Source: Conidiobolus incongruus B7586 (lineage: Eukaryota > Entomophthoromycota > Entomophthoromycetes > Entomophthorales > Conidiobolaceae). From it: DNA of 44,364 bases. Of the stretch, positions 11,264-23,459 are shown piece after piece. The notes below the pieces were generated by a model. It was not told where the DNA came from, made no database searches, and saw nothing but the letters and a program-made list of their open reading frames with translations. Position 1 is the first letter of the stretch; every line of letters starts with the position of its first letter. Where the stretch lies: assembly GCA_000697335.1 (NCBI GenBank), contig JNEM01015975.1, forward strand, positions 1 to 44,364, read 5' to 3'. The position numbers and the translations under genes were made by a program.

Positions 11264-13167
11264 TTAAAAATTACTTTTTGTTCTGTCTTTGGTCTCAAAT
11301 GGAAGCATTACTGTAAGTACTACAAGTATAAATAATAATACTGTAGATATTTCTAATGGAGACCAAACATATAAATTATATAAAAGCCCAGTTAGCATCG
11401 GAGAAATGATGGCTAATCTAAACAACAAAATCAGTTAATTAATCAAAATAGATACACAAAATAAAATTACAATCTGGATAGGGATGAAGCAATACCGCAT
11501 GCTGTAGATCTCAGTCTGGGATCAAAAACTTCAGGAGTGTAGCAATATAACACTGCATACATTAATGTAATTAGAAAACTAACTAATGAACTACAAAAGG
11601 TCACCAAACTGAGATTTTGAAAGAAAATGAATCCAACTTGGGCAATTCCACTGAAAAGGATAGAAAGTGCTAAGGTCCCTTTTCTTCCTAGCCTCGTATC
11701 TACCAGCCAACTTCCAACCAAACTCCCTGGAATTCCACACAATGAGAAGATTAGATAGCTCCAATAAATATCAGCCATACTAGTCACTCCGTCGGTTTGA
11801 CCTTTCATTTCCAAGTATTTGGGTAGAAATATAGTGAATAAATTATATGATAAAGCCATCAATATCCAAATAGACCAGATTAAAATGGTTGATAGTCTAT
11901 AATAAGGCTGAAAAAGATTATAAATCAAGTTAAAATCAAAACCTAAGGCTTTAAGTAACCAGTGTGTTTTAACATTGTTTTCGATAATAGTGAATCTAGG
12001 GGTGGTTTTAGCGTTGTTGATCTCGGGATTTGAACCTACCATTTCAGGTTCTGTTGCGTGCTGGTTCGTCTCTTCAATAATTTCATTACTGCCAGAATGT
12101 TTACCCTTTAACATCAAATCGTCACATGTAAATTTCATTGATAATCCATTGAATTTGGTAATGGAGTTTAAAGTGTTGACCACCTTTTCGGGTTGATTTT
12201 GAGCTAATAAAAAGTGTGGAGATTCTGGTAGTTTGAATAAAAATACTCGAACAATGGCCATGAGTCCATTTAATAGAGATAATGATATTAAGACATATCT
12301 CCAACCGTTGTTATTAACATTGACGTCGCAGGGCTGAATTAAACCATCTGAAACTAAATCAGGACAGCTATAGGAGGGCAGTATAAGATAGGCAAATAAA
12401 GATGCTAATACTGCTCCTAAATTGAAAAATACGGAAAGACTAGTCACGAGATAATGATATTTTGTAGGAAGAAATTCGAGTACAATACTGTTATCTACAG
12501 GAACAGTACCACCCACGGCAAATCCTACCACTATCATAAAAAATATCAACAGCCAAAAATTCGGAGTAAATCCGGATAAAATGCCAGCTATCGAAGCTAT
12601 AGACAGTGTCCAATGAAACGCGTCTCTTCTTCCATACAAATCGGAATGACCTCCCCAAAATAGAGAGCCAAGCATCATTCCAAAAAAGAGGGCGCTATTA
12701 GGTATTCCAATATTTACATCACTAATTGCGTAATGCTCTGTTTGCAAGAATGTTATATTAATATTAATTAAAGTATAAATGGAATAATTAGTTTACTCTG
12801 TATTCTGGGTAAAAGCACAATAACGCCCTAAAAGTCAATAAAGAAAAACACGTTAAAAAATTATAAATATACCAACTTATAATTTACTTGTAACCACATC
12901 TAAATCGCAAATTAGTATTATTGTATTTGCAGTATATTAATTATGTTTTACATTTTCTGTTAACCAACCAAAACCACACAATACAAACAAACAATATTGG
13001 AATTTACCTACACCTATTTTATATAATATGCCATCAAGTTGATTATGATGAGCTTTAGTAGCACGAAATAGGTTATCTTCCAAGTCCAAATTCAGTCCAT
13101 AGTTGTTGATACTGTTAGTTGAAATCCCTGAAGGGTGACTAGCTATTAATTCTTGTCTTTCACTCAT
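11264..13167 (-). CDS. Major facilitator transporter, SVOP/SV2-like, tandem copy 1, 5 exons
   Basis: Twelve-helix membrane transporter of the major facilitator superfamily, closest in layout to the SV2/SVOP organic ion group; the substrate cannot be told. Exons on the minus strand are 13167-12952, 12899-12888 (a 12-nt microexon, MWLQ), 12827-12797, 12737-11471 and 11417-11264, giving 559 aa. Signatures: IGVGKFQY before helix 1, an acidic residue in helix 1 (TENMWLQ), the loop 2-3 motif GGHSDLYGRRDAFH, the LPESPHFLL block after helix 6, a variable cytosolic loop (about 280-345), DTRLGRKG in loop 8-9, YTPEVFDPRLRSTACGI and a terminal PFETKD. A donor-like GTAATT overlaps the last codons (11274), so splicing to the stretch at 11043-11105 would give another short tail. 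It lies 1.6 kb downstream of copy 2 in the same direction, far enough apart that each should have its own promoter. Confidence 0.88.
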
Positions 13168-14789
13168 TATATTATACTAATCATTAAACTATTTCAATAT
13201 TAAAAAATATAAATAATAAAGATATTCATTACACAAAAAAATATTAAGACTATTAATCATTAATAATCAAAAGTGTAATGATATTAATATTGAGCTAGGC
13301 ATTCATCATTTTGTAATAAAATGATGTAAATGAATTTAATCAAATTGACTGTTTTTTCACAAACATTAGTTAGTAATATTTTTAATCAATATTTTTTCTA
13401 TCAAAACTCATAAATCAAATTCTATAAGTTAACTTTGATCAAATCATATCTTTATTAAGTAATCATTGAAATACTAATATTATTTCAATTCATCAAAAAG
13501 ATAATCATATATTAATTATTGAGATTTTTTAAAAATATTCTTGATATTAAATACTGATCAAACAACTCTTCTATATTAAATCTAAGATCGATGAAATAAA
13601 ATATATTTATTCCAATTATCAAAAGATTACCCTGAAATAAACAAACATGCAATAATACATAATAGGCGTGGTCTTATTAAGGAAGCTGAATTGATCACTA
13701 ATATCACTGAATTGAATACAAGTATTATATCAAACACTAATAGCTTATTTAATTTATTTGGACAATGTTTCATCTCGTTATATTTATTTTATAAATAAAT
13801 TACTAAACATCCCAATTATATTGTTGGTTAACCCATCTAAACATATATAATACTATAACATCTAACAACAAATCTACATATAAAAAAGAGCAAGATTTGA
13901 AAATTTAAATTATTATTATTATCAAGTAAAATTATTATATATTTCAGATATATGAGACTTAACCAAAAATAATCAATATTTACAAAAAACTAATTGATTT
14001 TTTTAAAAATTTGAAAGATGGATTGGTTTAAGGTTATCAATTATAATATTCGAAAAGCTACATAATAAAACATCAAGGGAGATTGAAAAGTTGTAAAGCG
14101 AGCTAATACTACTTTGTTGACCAATTAATGTTTTGTGCAGATACTATGAAAAATTCCTCATAAATATTATAACATGGAAATTTGAAGTTATTAGAAAGTT
14201 ACAAGTTAAATGATTGGATGAAATTATTTAAGAATAGATTATACTTGTATATTTTACAAAAATTATCGATTATTATGTCCAATTTGATTTATATATTAAA
14301 TATTAAGAATAACTATAATTGAATATAGTATAATACAAACCTTATTAATCATTTATCAATCGATGAAATAAGAATAAATAAAATATATGATATATAATAA
14401 CAATAGAATAATATATATATTGATCCTTAGTTGATATAAGATAGATCCAAAGAATATTCTATTTATGTCAATATACTTTTTCAAATTGTTTTCTATACAA
14501 TTTTCATCTCCCTTTTCAATTTTTTGCAGATAAATTCAATTATTGATTCAGTTTATAATTTTCAAATTTTTGACCTTCGACAATATTATACCAGAAATTT
14601 GATCAAATTTATATGAATAATTAAAATGGAATAAATAGAAAAATAATTGTATCAAGTCAATTAAATATTTTATAACATGATCAATATTTGAAGAGTTAAT
14701 TAGAAACTCATTCAAAATATATTGTTAGTATTATTAGATATTATTCAATATTTATTAAATTATTATATTTAGTTTTATAAAGTACATAA
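13168..14789. other. Intergenic region between the two transporter copies
   Basis: About 1.6 kb, AT-rich, holding the promoter of copy 1 and the 3' end of copy 2. A slightly GC-richer patch (GGCGTGGTC at about 13664-13672) lies roughly 500 bases upstream of copy 1. No gene remnant is visible. Confidence 0.6.
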
Positions 14790-16713
14790 TTAGTGATGAA
14801 ATAAATTTACACTTTTGGCTCTGCCTTTGGTCTCAATAGGGAGCATTATAGTAAGCACTACGAGTATAAATAACAATACAGTCGATATCTCTAAGGGAGA
14901 CCAAACGTGTAGACTGAATAATAATCCGGTCAACATTGGTGAAACTATAGCTAACCTACATAAAAAGATTAATTATATGTAAAAGCTAAGTATATCATGT
15001 AAAATTACAATCTAGATAAAGATGCAGCGATACCGCATGCTGTAGATCTCAGTCTGGGATCAAAAACTTCAGGAGTGTAGGAATATAATACTGCATACAT
15101 TAAGGTAACCAGAAAACTGACGGATGAACTACAAAAGGTCACTAAACTCAAGTTTTGAAAGAAAATGAATCCAACTTGGGCAATTCCACTGAGAAGAGTT
15201 GAGAGTGCCAGTGTTCCCTTTCTTCCTAACCTCGTATCTACCAACCAACCTCCTACGAGACTTCCAGGAATTCCGCACAACGAATAGATTAGATAGCTCC
15301 AATATACATCAGTCATACTAGTCGCTCCTTCGGTTTGACCTTTCATTTGCAAGTATCTGGGTAGAAATATAGTGAATAAATTATATGATAAAGCCATCAA
15401 TACCCAAATAGACCAGATTAAAATGGTTGATAGTCTATAATAAGGCTGGAAGAGATTATAAATCAAATTGTAATCAAAACCTAAGGCTTTAAGTAACCAG
15501 TGTGTTTTAAAATTGCTTTCGATAATAGTGAATTTATGAGAAGTATTGGAACTTGTGTTATTAGGATTTAAGCCTTCCATTTCAGATTCTAGAAACTGCT
15601 GGTTTATTTCTTCTTCATCGATTACATCAATGTCAGAATGTTTACGAGTTAACATTAAATCATCAATAGTGAATTTCATGGACAACCCATTGTATTTGGA
15701 TATGTAATTTAATGTGTTAACCACCTTCTCTGGTTGATTTTGAGCTAATAAAAACTGTGGAGATTCTGGTAATTTGAATAGAAATACTCTTGCAAAAGCC
15801 ATAAGCCCATTTAATAAAGATAATGAAATAAGCACATATCTCCACCCGTTATTGCTCGTACTAACATCACAAGCGTCAATAGTTCCATCTGAAAGAAGAT
15901 CAGGACAACTATAAGAAGGCAATATGAGATAAGCAAACAATGATGCCAACACAGCTCCTAGGTTGAAAAATACTGAAAGACATGTGACCAGATAATGGTA
16001 CTTCGTAGGAAGAAACTCTAGTATGATACTGCTATCGACAGGAACAGTACCTCCTACACCAAATCCTACCACTATCATAAAAAATATCAACAACCAAAAA
16101 TTCGGAGTAAATCCGGATAAAATGCCAGCTATCGAAGCTATAGACAGTGTCCAATGAAATGCGTCTCTTCTTCCATGCAAATCTGAATGACCTCCCCAAA
16201 ATAGAGAACCAAGCATCAGTCCAAAGAAAAGCGTACTATTAGGAAACCCAATATATACATCACTAATCGAATAATGTCCTATCATCAACGATATCATATT
16301 AATATTATAATAATAAAAGAAATATTGTTACTTACTCTGAATTCTAGGTAAAAGTACGATTACAACCTATATATTATTCAAAATAAAACATATTAATACT
16401 ATTATCAAATCAATTACTTTACTGTAATTTACTTGCAGCCACATCTGAATTTCTCATTAGTATTATTATAAGTTAATCAAGTTTATAATATACCTACATT
16501 ATCAGCTAACCAACCAAAACCACACAATAAAAACAGAATGTACTGAAATTTACCCATACCTATTTTATGTAAAATAATGTCAAGTTGATCTTGGTCAACT
16601 CTACCTGGGCGAAATGGGTTATCTTCCAATTCCAAAAACAGTCCATTACTATTGGTACTGCTAATTGATATTCTAGAATTGTGACGATTAATTAAATCCT
16701 TACCATCGCTCAT
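14790..16713 (-). CDS. Major facilitator transporter, SVOP/SV2-like, tandem copy 2, 5 exons
   Basis: Paralogue of the downstream transporter with the same architecture. Exons 16713-16498, 16444-16433 (12-nt microexon, MWLQ), 16366-16336, 16278-15009 and 14955-14790 give 564 aa. Exons 1, 2 and 3 have exactly the same lengths as in copy 1 (216, 12 and 31 nt) and exon 4 differs by one codon. The family motifs GGHSDLHGRRDAFH, LPESPQFLL, DTRLGRKG and YTPEVFDPRLRSTACGI are intact. The end reads LPIETKGRAKSVNLFHH, closer to the usual MFS 'ETKG' ending than copy 1. The copies differ mostly in the N-terminal tail, the central cytosolic loop and the C-terminus, so they may differ in regulation or substrate. 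The helix-1 acidic residue is Asp (ADNMWLQ) here and Glu in copy 1. No sign of decay in either copy. Confidence 0.9.
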
Positions 16714-17914
16714 ATTTGTAGAAATAATATATTTATTATTTAATATATTTTTTAATTCAATATTTGTATGAATATAATTAAGAAAATCAAAAACAAAATT
16801 GAGACAAATTCAATTTAAATATAGATGATTAAATGTATATTGATATCATATAAGTGGTTGAAAAATGCCAATATAATAATTAATTTAATTTTTATTTTTA
16901 ATTAATTTTCCATATTTTAATTCTATCTCTTCATCTTGTCTATTAGGGGTTTCGACAAAATAATCTAGATTTCCTTATCATGGTATGTTTTACAGATTAG
17001 CTTTTCTTGGATAAGTATAAATTAACAATATACTTATCTTGATATAAATACTATTCAATTTTATATTTTTTAATAAAATATTATATAATAGACAGGGCAA
17101 TTTTTTATCACTATATTTCTTCAACTTTTATATTTTTAATTCATTCGTTTCCAATTTTTTCAATAATTCTCTGGAATTAAATCAGGTGATTGGGAAAATG
17201 GTATAGTTGCTTATTTTTCAGTTTATTTTTAGCTTTTTGGATATTCTATATTTACCTTTGTAATTTTTTTATTATTCAAAGTAATTAATTTTAATATGTA
17301 TATTAAGTAAACTATTTTACGAATATTGTAATAGCTAATTAATAAATTCTTTGATTAGCTTCATCAAATATTGGTTCCAAAATTTTTAAAAATCCAGGTA
17401 TTATATTTTGGCGCTTAAAACAATTTAAATATTGGCAAAATGCTGCATTTACAAGAATTTTTAAGTTTCTTTTAGGATCTGTTCATTGATAAGTTAACTA
17501 TAATGCACTTACAGAATCATTTTTGTCATTCTTAGTGTACAGATATACCTACAACAATGGTTGTAAACATGATAAATATTCAAAATTACAAATTAAACTC
17601 AATATCAAATATACTGTACAAGTTAAATTATAATATAGAATCATATTAATAGATTAATAAAATGCTTATTACATGATTAACTTTATAAAATTATATTACG
17701 TTTGCTTGTGAATGATTTACTAATTTTGTTAGAACATGAGAGATTATTTACACTCTCTGCTTTCAATTGTATTAAGAGTAGGATTAGATTAATCAAATTT
17801 CAAAATCCCATAATTTGATAATAAATATTCATCTAATAAACAATATACATCAGGTGGTTAAGATAATAGCCAAATCACTTCAATAGATTAAACCAAAAAC
17901 AGATTTTTAATAAA
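16714..17914. promoter_or_regulatory. Divergent intergenic region (transporter copy 2 / uS14m)
   Basis: About 1.2 kb between two genes pointing away from each other, so both promoters should lie here. It contains a perfect 10-bp inverted repeat with GATAAG cores at 17010-17038. Otherwise it is AT-rich and without recognisable elements. Confidence 0.5.
17010..17038. repeat. 10-bp inverted repeat with paired GATAAG cores
   Basis: GATAAGTATA at 17010-17019 and its exact reverse complement TATACTTATC at 17029-17038 flank a 9-nt spacer. The right arm read on the minus strand is AAGATAAG, a full HGATAR site for fungal GATA factors; the left arm is preceded by G. It is about 300 bases upstream of transporter copy 2. 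A control role is inference. Confidence 0.5.
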
Positions 17915-18214
17915 ATGAGAGCAGCTGTCAGAAGAGATTTAAATAACAGGGTTATTGTTGCCGGTTGGGAAGTCCTCCGCCAAGCTTACCGTTACATTGC
18001 CCGTAATGAGGCTAATCCCACTCGTATTCGATACCAAGCTCAATTGGCTTTACATAATATCCCCAGAAATGCTTGCCCTACCACCATATCACCACGCTGT
18101 ATTGAAACAGGAAGAGGTAGAGGTATTTTGAGCGATTTTAGGTTGTGTCGTTATCAATTCCGTATGAAAGCTTTAAGAGGTGAATTGCCTGGTGTTCAAA
18201 AGGCTACTTGGTAG
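17915..18214 (+). CDS. MRPS14: Mitochondrial small-subunit ribosomal protein uS14m
   Basis: A 99-aa, single-exon gene for the mitochondrial S14 protein of the small ribosomal subunit head (MRPS14 in animals, Mrp2 in yeast). The conserved core is clear: RIRYQAQLALHNIPRNACP, then RCIETGRGRGILSDFRLCR and the family ending LPGVQKATW. There is no CxxC zinc pair, as expected for the long zinc-free form of S14. The basic, Arg-rich N-terminus (MRAAVRRDLNNR) may serve as import signal. The start is the only in-frame ATG before the conserved region, and the length fits the family. The gene is less AT-rich than its surroundings and lacks introns, unlike most neighbours. Confidence 0.95.
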   Translation: MRAAVRRDLNNRVIVAGWEVLRQAYRYIARNEANPTRIRYQAQLALHNIPRNACPTTISPRCIETGRGRGILSDFRLCRYQFRMKALRGELPGVQKATW

Positions 18215-18885
18215 ATTACTTTTTAAAAGACCAATAATATATTTTAAATTAAAAATTTTGATATATCTAATTACAATTTATAGTTTTACATATTTAATGT
18301 ATATCATTAATTTTAACCCATTGCAGAAGAAATGATAATATTATTTTACTCGTATTATAGAAGGATTAATTTTAATTTATTTCAACATAAAATTAATATA
18401 TTTGATTAGCTATTTATTCGAGCATCTTGAAAAATAAATGATATTGCTTATTTCTTCAGAGTTATATCATACAAAAAACAATTTATCCAGCTTTGTTTTA
18501 TATAGCATATTTGGATAATTTAAAAAATATAAAAATTATACCTAATCATAAATTTTTGTACAATAAGAGTAATTGATTTTAATTTCAAGTTGTTACTAGA
18601 CTGTATTAGCTTTATATTATTTAGATGAATTGATATAAACATATCGCTTAATAGACTCTGAAAGAGACATCCATTATTTTGAAAAAGTAGTTATTAATCT
18701 GATTAAAATTAAAATGAAAATTTTATTAATATTTTTAAAAGTTAAAATGATGATATGATAGTTAATTTATCATTAGATTTAAAAATTGCTCAATTAACTT
18801 GAATGAACTGATAATTTTTGAAAATATAATCGATCCTAAATTTAATATTAGATTAGGAATTAATGTCGAATGTTGTTTAAAATTT
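18215..18885. other. Convergent intergenic spacer
   Basis: Spacer between the 3' ends of uS14m and the WD40 gene. AT-rich, no gene or notable repeat seen. Confidence 0.65.
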
Positions 18886-20878
18886 TCATAAAACGGGTAA
18901 AGATGGTCTATTCCAAACTTTGATATGACCTCTTCTACAAGTTGTAATAATGTGATTTTCTCTGAACACCACAGAATTTAGAGGATCATTATGTAAGAAC
19001 TCAGCCTATTCATTTCAAAGTTAATATATAAATTACATGTTCACATAGTGTGAAGTTACCATAGTGGGTTGAAGCATAACGACTTGATTTCTTAATGATA
19101 GGGCATGGAGCGAAGGCTTCATATGAGATTTATTGCCAGGTGTAGCAGAGTGATGAGATTGAGCAGACTGACTACCTCTTCTTCTCTAAAATATAATGTT
19201 TCATTTAATCATTGTAATATAATGGAAAAATTACAAAGCTTACGGATTTCACTCTTGGAAGTGCACTGACAGAAAAATCCCACAAAAGGAGTTTAGTATC
19301 TTCTCCAACACTTCCAAATCGATAATTCTTCTCATCACATCTCCAAGGATCAAAAGCAACTCCAGTCACCTAGAATTTAACAAGTTCGGTAAGTCGAGTA
19401 TATTTACAATGATATAGAAAAATGGTTACCCAGGAACTGTGGCCTTGACATCTAGCAACAATTCTTTGTTCATGATAAGACCAAATTGTGACCAAGTCAT
19501 CTTGACCGCCGCTCTAATCAATGATTTAATATTACAGTTTTAAAAAATAATTTGGTCAATTACCAGAATGTATTTACCATCAGGACTCCAACAAACACAT
19601 GTTAGTCCTCCAAAGTAACTACTGTAAACATCCTCTAAAATCTCCTGATTGAAATCAATGACTCTTAATCCACCATCCAAACCAACAGCGGCAATGTGTT
19701 GAAAATCAGGGGAGAATGCAAATGAAACAATAGCTTTGGTAGCAACCTGCCAATGAGACAGTGGATTGTACTTACTATTGGATTTAGGGTGCTTGGAAAC
19801 AAAAAACATGCAGTTTTCATTAGGCGTTGAGGGAGTAAAGGCTATATCATCCTTTTCCTTATCATACTTTATGATAGAGCCGTCTTGATGAGATGCAAGG
19901 ATTTGTGTTTCTGAACCGGGAATCCATTTGATACTTGTTACAGCGGTTGTATTGATAACACCCTGTTTGTTAATGCGACTGTATTTGTTACCGAGAGGAT
20001 CAAAGTAGACAATATCACCAGTAGATAGACCAATGATCACATCAAGGTGGTCACCACTTCTTGTCAAAGCATTAATGTCATGACAGGTGGGAAAAGCTTT
20101 TGTAAACTGGATTTGTGATAAAGCTTCCTAAAAGAACAAAGAAATCAAATATTATTAGTATTCATTTAAAAATATATACTAAAATTTAAATTACAGTTGG
20201 ATTATGTAAGTCACTCCAAATAAAACTCTTTCCAACATTATAAAATACATAGGTTTCATCGTTCTGTTTAGAAGCTAAGATTTTGGCCAAATGTTGATGA
20301 GCTACAATTTTAGTCACCAGACTGGAGTTGGTCTTGGCAATGTTATTTTTGGATTTCTTGCGTCGGTTAGGTGCAAAGAGTGAAAAGCCCTGGTCTTCTT
20401 CCTTCTCCTTCGATTTGTCATTAGAACTGAATGGAGAAGCTTTTTTGAGACTGAAAGAGCTAGTTTGACGAGTAACAGTCCCCGGTGTAGGTGAATCGGT
20501 ACCATTAGTATCATTATGAGTTTTATTTTCATCATTATCTTCATCAACAACAACTGTAATGGGATGACTTTGATTCTCATTTGGAGAATTAGACCTGTCC
20601 TTATCGTCTTTATTCGATGTGGACAAATTACTTAATATACCCGATTTCGAGTTAGATTGCTTAAATTTAACAAAAATTAAAGATACACTGGTGCCTACAG
20701 GATTTAGCATTCCAACAGGTTCAACCCCTCCAAGGAATACGTCCTCTTTTAAGGTATAACGACCTTCTGCGGAAACGAATTCCTGGACGCCACTTGCTGC
20801 TACTCCTACAATTGAATTTTGTTGACCAGGTTTAGGAGGTATCGGCGGATTGGGCTGTTCATTTAATTGTGTAGTCAT
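18886..20878 (-). CDS. creC: WD40 protein of the CreC/WDR20/DMWD family, 6 exons
   Basis: WD40 scaffold of the family that activates USP12/46-type deubiquitinases; in filamentous fungi CreC works with the CreB deubiquitinase in carbon catabolite control. Minus-strand exons 20878-20195, 20127-19564, 19513-19430, 19369-19244, 19185-19060 and 19005-18886 give 567 aa. All five introns are in phase 0. The first 200 residues hold a Pro-rich start (PPIPPKPG, a class II SH3-ligand-like PxxPxK) and a long Ser-rich insert. WD repeats follow: [72 protein letters not shown], the RCQGHSSWV block, [13 protein letters not shown] and the closing repeat [13 protein letters not shown]. The GHSSWV and final HIKVW-RP elements are typical of this family. 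A gene for the deubiquitinase partner is not in the window. Confidence 0.9.
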
Positions 20879-21366
20879 TAAATTAAACTAGGAAAATGAT
20901 CAATCGTCGGAATGTTCTCTAAAGTGTTACACAGTAACAAGTAAGCTTTTATTAATAATGGCTTGAATAAAAAACAAAATTAAACAGTGTATAATATTAA
21001 ATTGACTGATGAATAACAGTGTTATTATTAATAAATTCTATTAATTTTGTAAAAAAATAATAATTCTCTTAACAATAGTTTTTTAAATAAATAAATTGGT
21101 AAATATAAACGATTTTTGATAAATGGATATATAAATGATTTCATTGAGTTTGTTGCAAAGTAATGGGATTGTGGTCATTGAGTTTTATGTGTGATTTTTG
21201 AGCTGGAATTTCTGTTATTTTTTGAAGAATATCTATTTAACAAAATGCATAGCTTATTCAAGTCATGTGATTGAATTTCTGACCTCTAATTCTATCATTA
21301 GATAATTTTTTATTGGGTTAAATAATCTAGTTCAATAAAAAAAGGCGATATCATGCTCACACTGAT

Positions 21367-21420
21367 ATTTTGTTTTTCTTTGAATATCAAAACAAAATGT
21401 ATTTGTTATTATAACAAATA
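21367..21420. repeat. Two adjacent perfect inverted repeats
   Basis: ATTTTGTTTT at 21367-21376 pairs exactly with AAAACAAAAT at 21389-21398. TATTTGTTA at 21400-21408 pairs exactly with TAACAAATA at 21412-21420 around a 3-nt loop. The pair lies about 500 bases upstream of the WD40 gene. Function unknown; chance is possible in such AT-rich DNA. Confidence 0.45.
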
Positions 21421-23377
21421 GTGCCAAGTTTTTTACTAAAATTTTATAGTATACAATGAAAGGTAAAAGAATTTAACTCATAGTTAAATTTAGGAAATCA
21501 CAAAAGCCGAATATTTCAAATATATCTAACATAAAATTGAAAAATATGAATGATTTTAATTGTTAGAGAATTCAAGTAATTATAGATTTGCAAATGATGC
21601 AATCAATTGTGTGGCTTTTGAACTTTTTTCTATTAAAAAAATATAAAAAACTAATCAAATTTTATAAATTTGACACGAATAGTAAAAATTAGCATTTTGA
21701 TTTTAAACTATATTTAAGTCAATATACATGTTATTATAACTTGATTAATTTTGAAATTAATTAAACATTAAAGTTATAATTCTGTCAGATATATTTTTAA
21801 AACTAGATTTATTACATTTTTATCCTTATCTTTTTAAATATTAAATGTATTCTATAATAATATTATCAAATTCACCATATGTATTATTGAAATAAACTTA
21901 GTATATTATTTTAATAATTATACTATATATCATTTAAAACTTAAACGTTCTAGTTATTTATAAACATTTAATAATAGTTCAATGTGACTTTTATATATCT
22001 ATTATATCACTTCCATCGTTATATCTTTCATTAATTCAAGTTTCTATCATATGATCAAAAATTCACGCTTTCAGTTTAAAATTATCAAAAATAGAAATTG
22101 TTTCGAAAATAGTAATCCATTTTTGATATGTAAGCAAGATAATGAGTTTAAAGATTTCAAAAAAAGTAGTATATTTTATAAACATACTTACATATTTAAT
22201 ATAATCCAAGAAAAACCTATATAAAAACATACGCATTAAATATAGATAATTTTTATATATCCTGTTATATGAATTCATAAAATTTTTTATATATTGAATA
22301 AAACTAGTCAAAATGTAGTAACTTTTCAATTATTTCCCTTTTACTGAAATTGAAAAAATGCATTATAATAAAATAATATTATATGATATTACAGTAACCA
22401 TGTGATTGATATATTTCATACTTTATAATATATTTTGATTGATGAATCTTAAATAATCAACAGATATCAATTGATTGGGATTAAACTTTATAATATTAGG
22501 AGACTAAACCCTGATTTATTAGGTAACTTGAATAAAAAACTTTGCTAATTATTATTCATGTATATCATCTAAATAGTACATATTAATATATTATAAATAT
22601 TAAAAGATGAATTTTGCTTTCATCGGCATATTTTCATATTTTGTTCAATTTCAAATATATTATAGAGTAACCACTCAATTGTTATTTTGGTTATAAAATT
22701 TCCTTGAAATTTGAATGTATGATAAATAAAGATATTTATATTATTATAATACTTATAAAAATTCGAAATATTAAATAGGAAAATTATCAGAGGAAAATTA
22801 ATAATTTATTAAAGCACACTAATGATGTTATTATCCATATTTACTATATCTTTTTTTGCCTATTATTTTAAGTATTTCTTGTTTCAAAATCTGATAGCTA
22901 TTGGTAATAATTTATATTTGAATTTAATATTCTAATAATAGTAGTATTCTCATAGGATAAAATTGCAATGTTGATAAGATCAGTTGAATTTCAGATCATA
23001 TAATATAAAATAAACTAAGTATTGTAATGTCAACTTTATTAAATATATAAACAACTTGAAGGAGCTAAATTAACAATCAAATATATCAATTAATACCTAG
23101 TCATATGCCAGTTTTCAATATTGCAGAAATTTAAAATTTAATTTAAATTAATATGATTTTAGATTACTGATGAACGTAAATAGGATTTCACACAAGCATA
23201 TTTGATTGATTTAGAAGGTTATTAGTGTGTCGAAATTGTTTCTATTAACATTCGAAGATGTCATGATTATTAACAATTGAATATAACCTAATATGTATAT
23301 TGGCATCTCATTTCAACAAGAATATTTCAAGTTCAATTGGATTATTTTTTTGAGTTTTTTTCAATGATTGATTATAC

Positions 23378-23385
23378 TATAAATA
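23378..23385 (+). promoter_or_regulatory. TATA box of the amidohydrolase gene
   Basis: A canonical TATAAATA lies about 75 bases before the amidohydrolase ATG, inside a pyrimidine-rich leader (TTTATTCTCTATTC). A distinct TATA box suggests a regulated gene. The AT background lowers confidence. Confidence 0.45.
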
Positions 23386-23459
23386 CATGATTTATTCTCT
23401 ATTCAATACACCATCAAACTATTTAACTTTGAATCATCATCTAATTATTTCTGTTCAAT

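Larger units (their letters stand above)
20879..23459. promoter_or_regulatory. Divergent intergenic region (WD40 gene / amidohydrolase)
   Basis: About 2.6 kb of AT-rich DNA between divergent genes. Open frames in it are low-complexity. It contains two adjacent perfect inverted repeats at 21367-21420 and a TATA box close to the amidohydrolase start. No gene is seen. Confidence 0.55.

Noticed and set aside
22063-22329. 88-codon minus-strand frame
   Set aside because: Its product is Tyr/Ile/Phe/Lys/Asn-rich, as expected for random A/T-rich DNA, and it has no domain, splice context or neighbour support.
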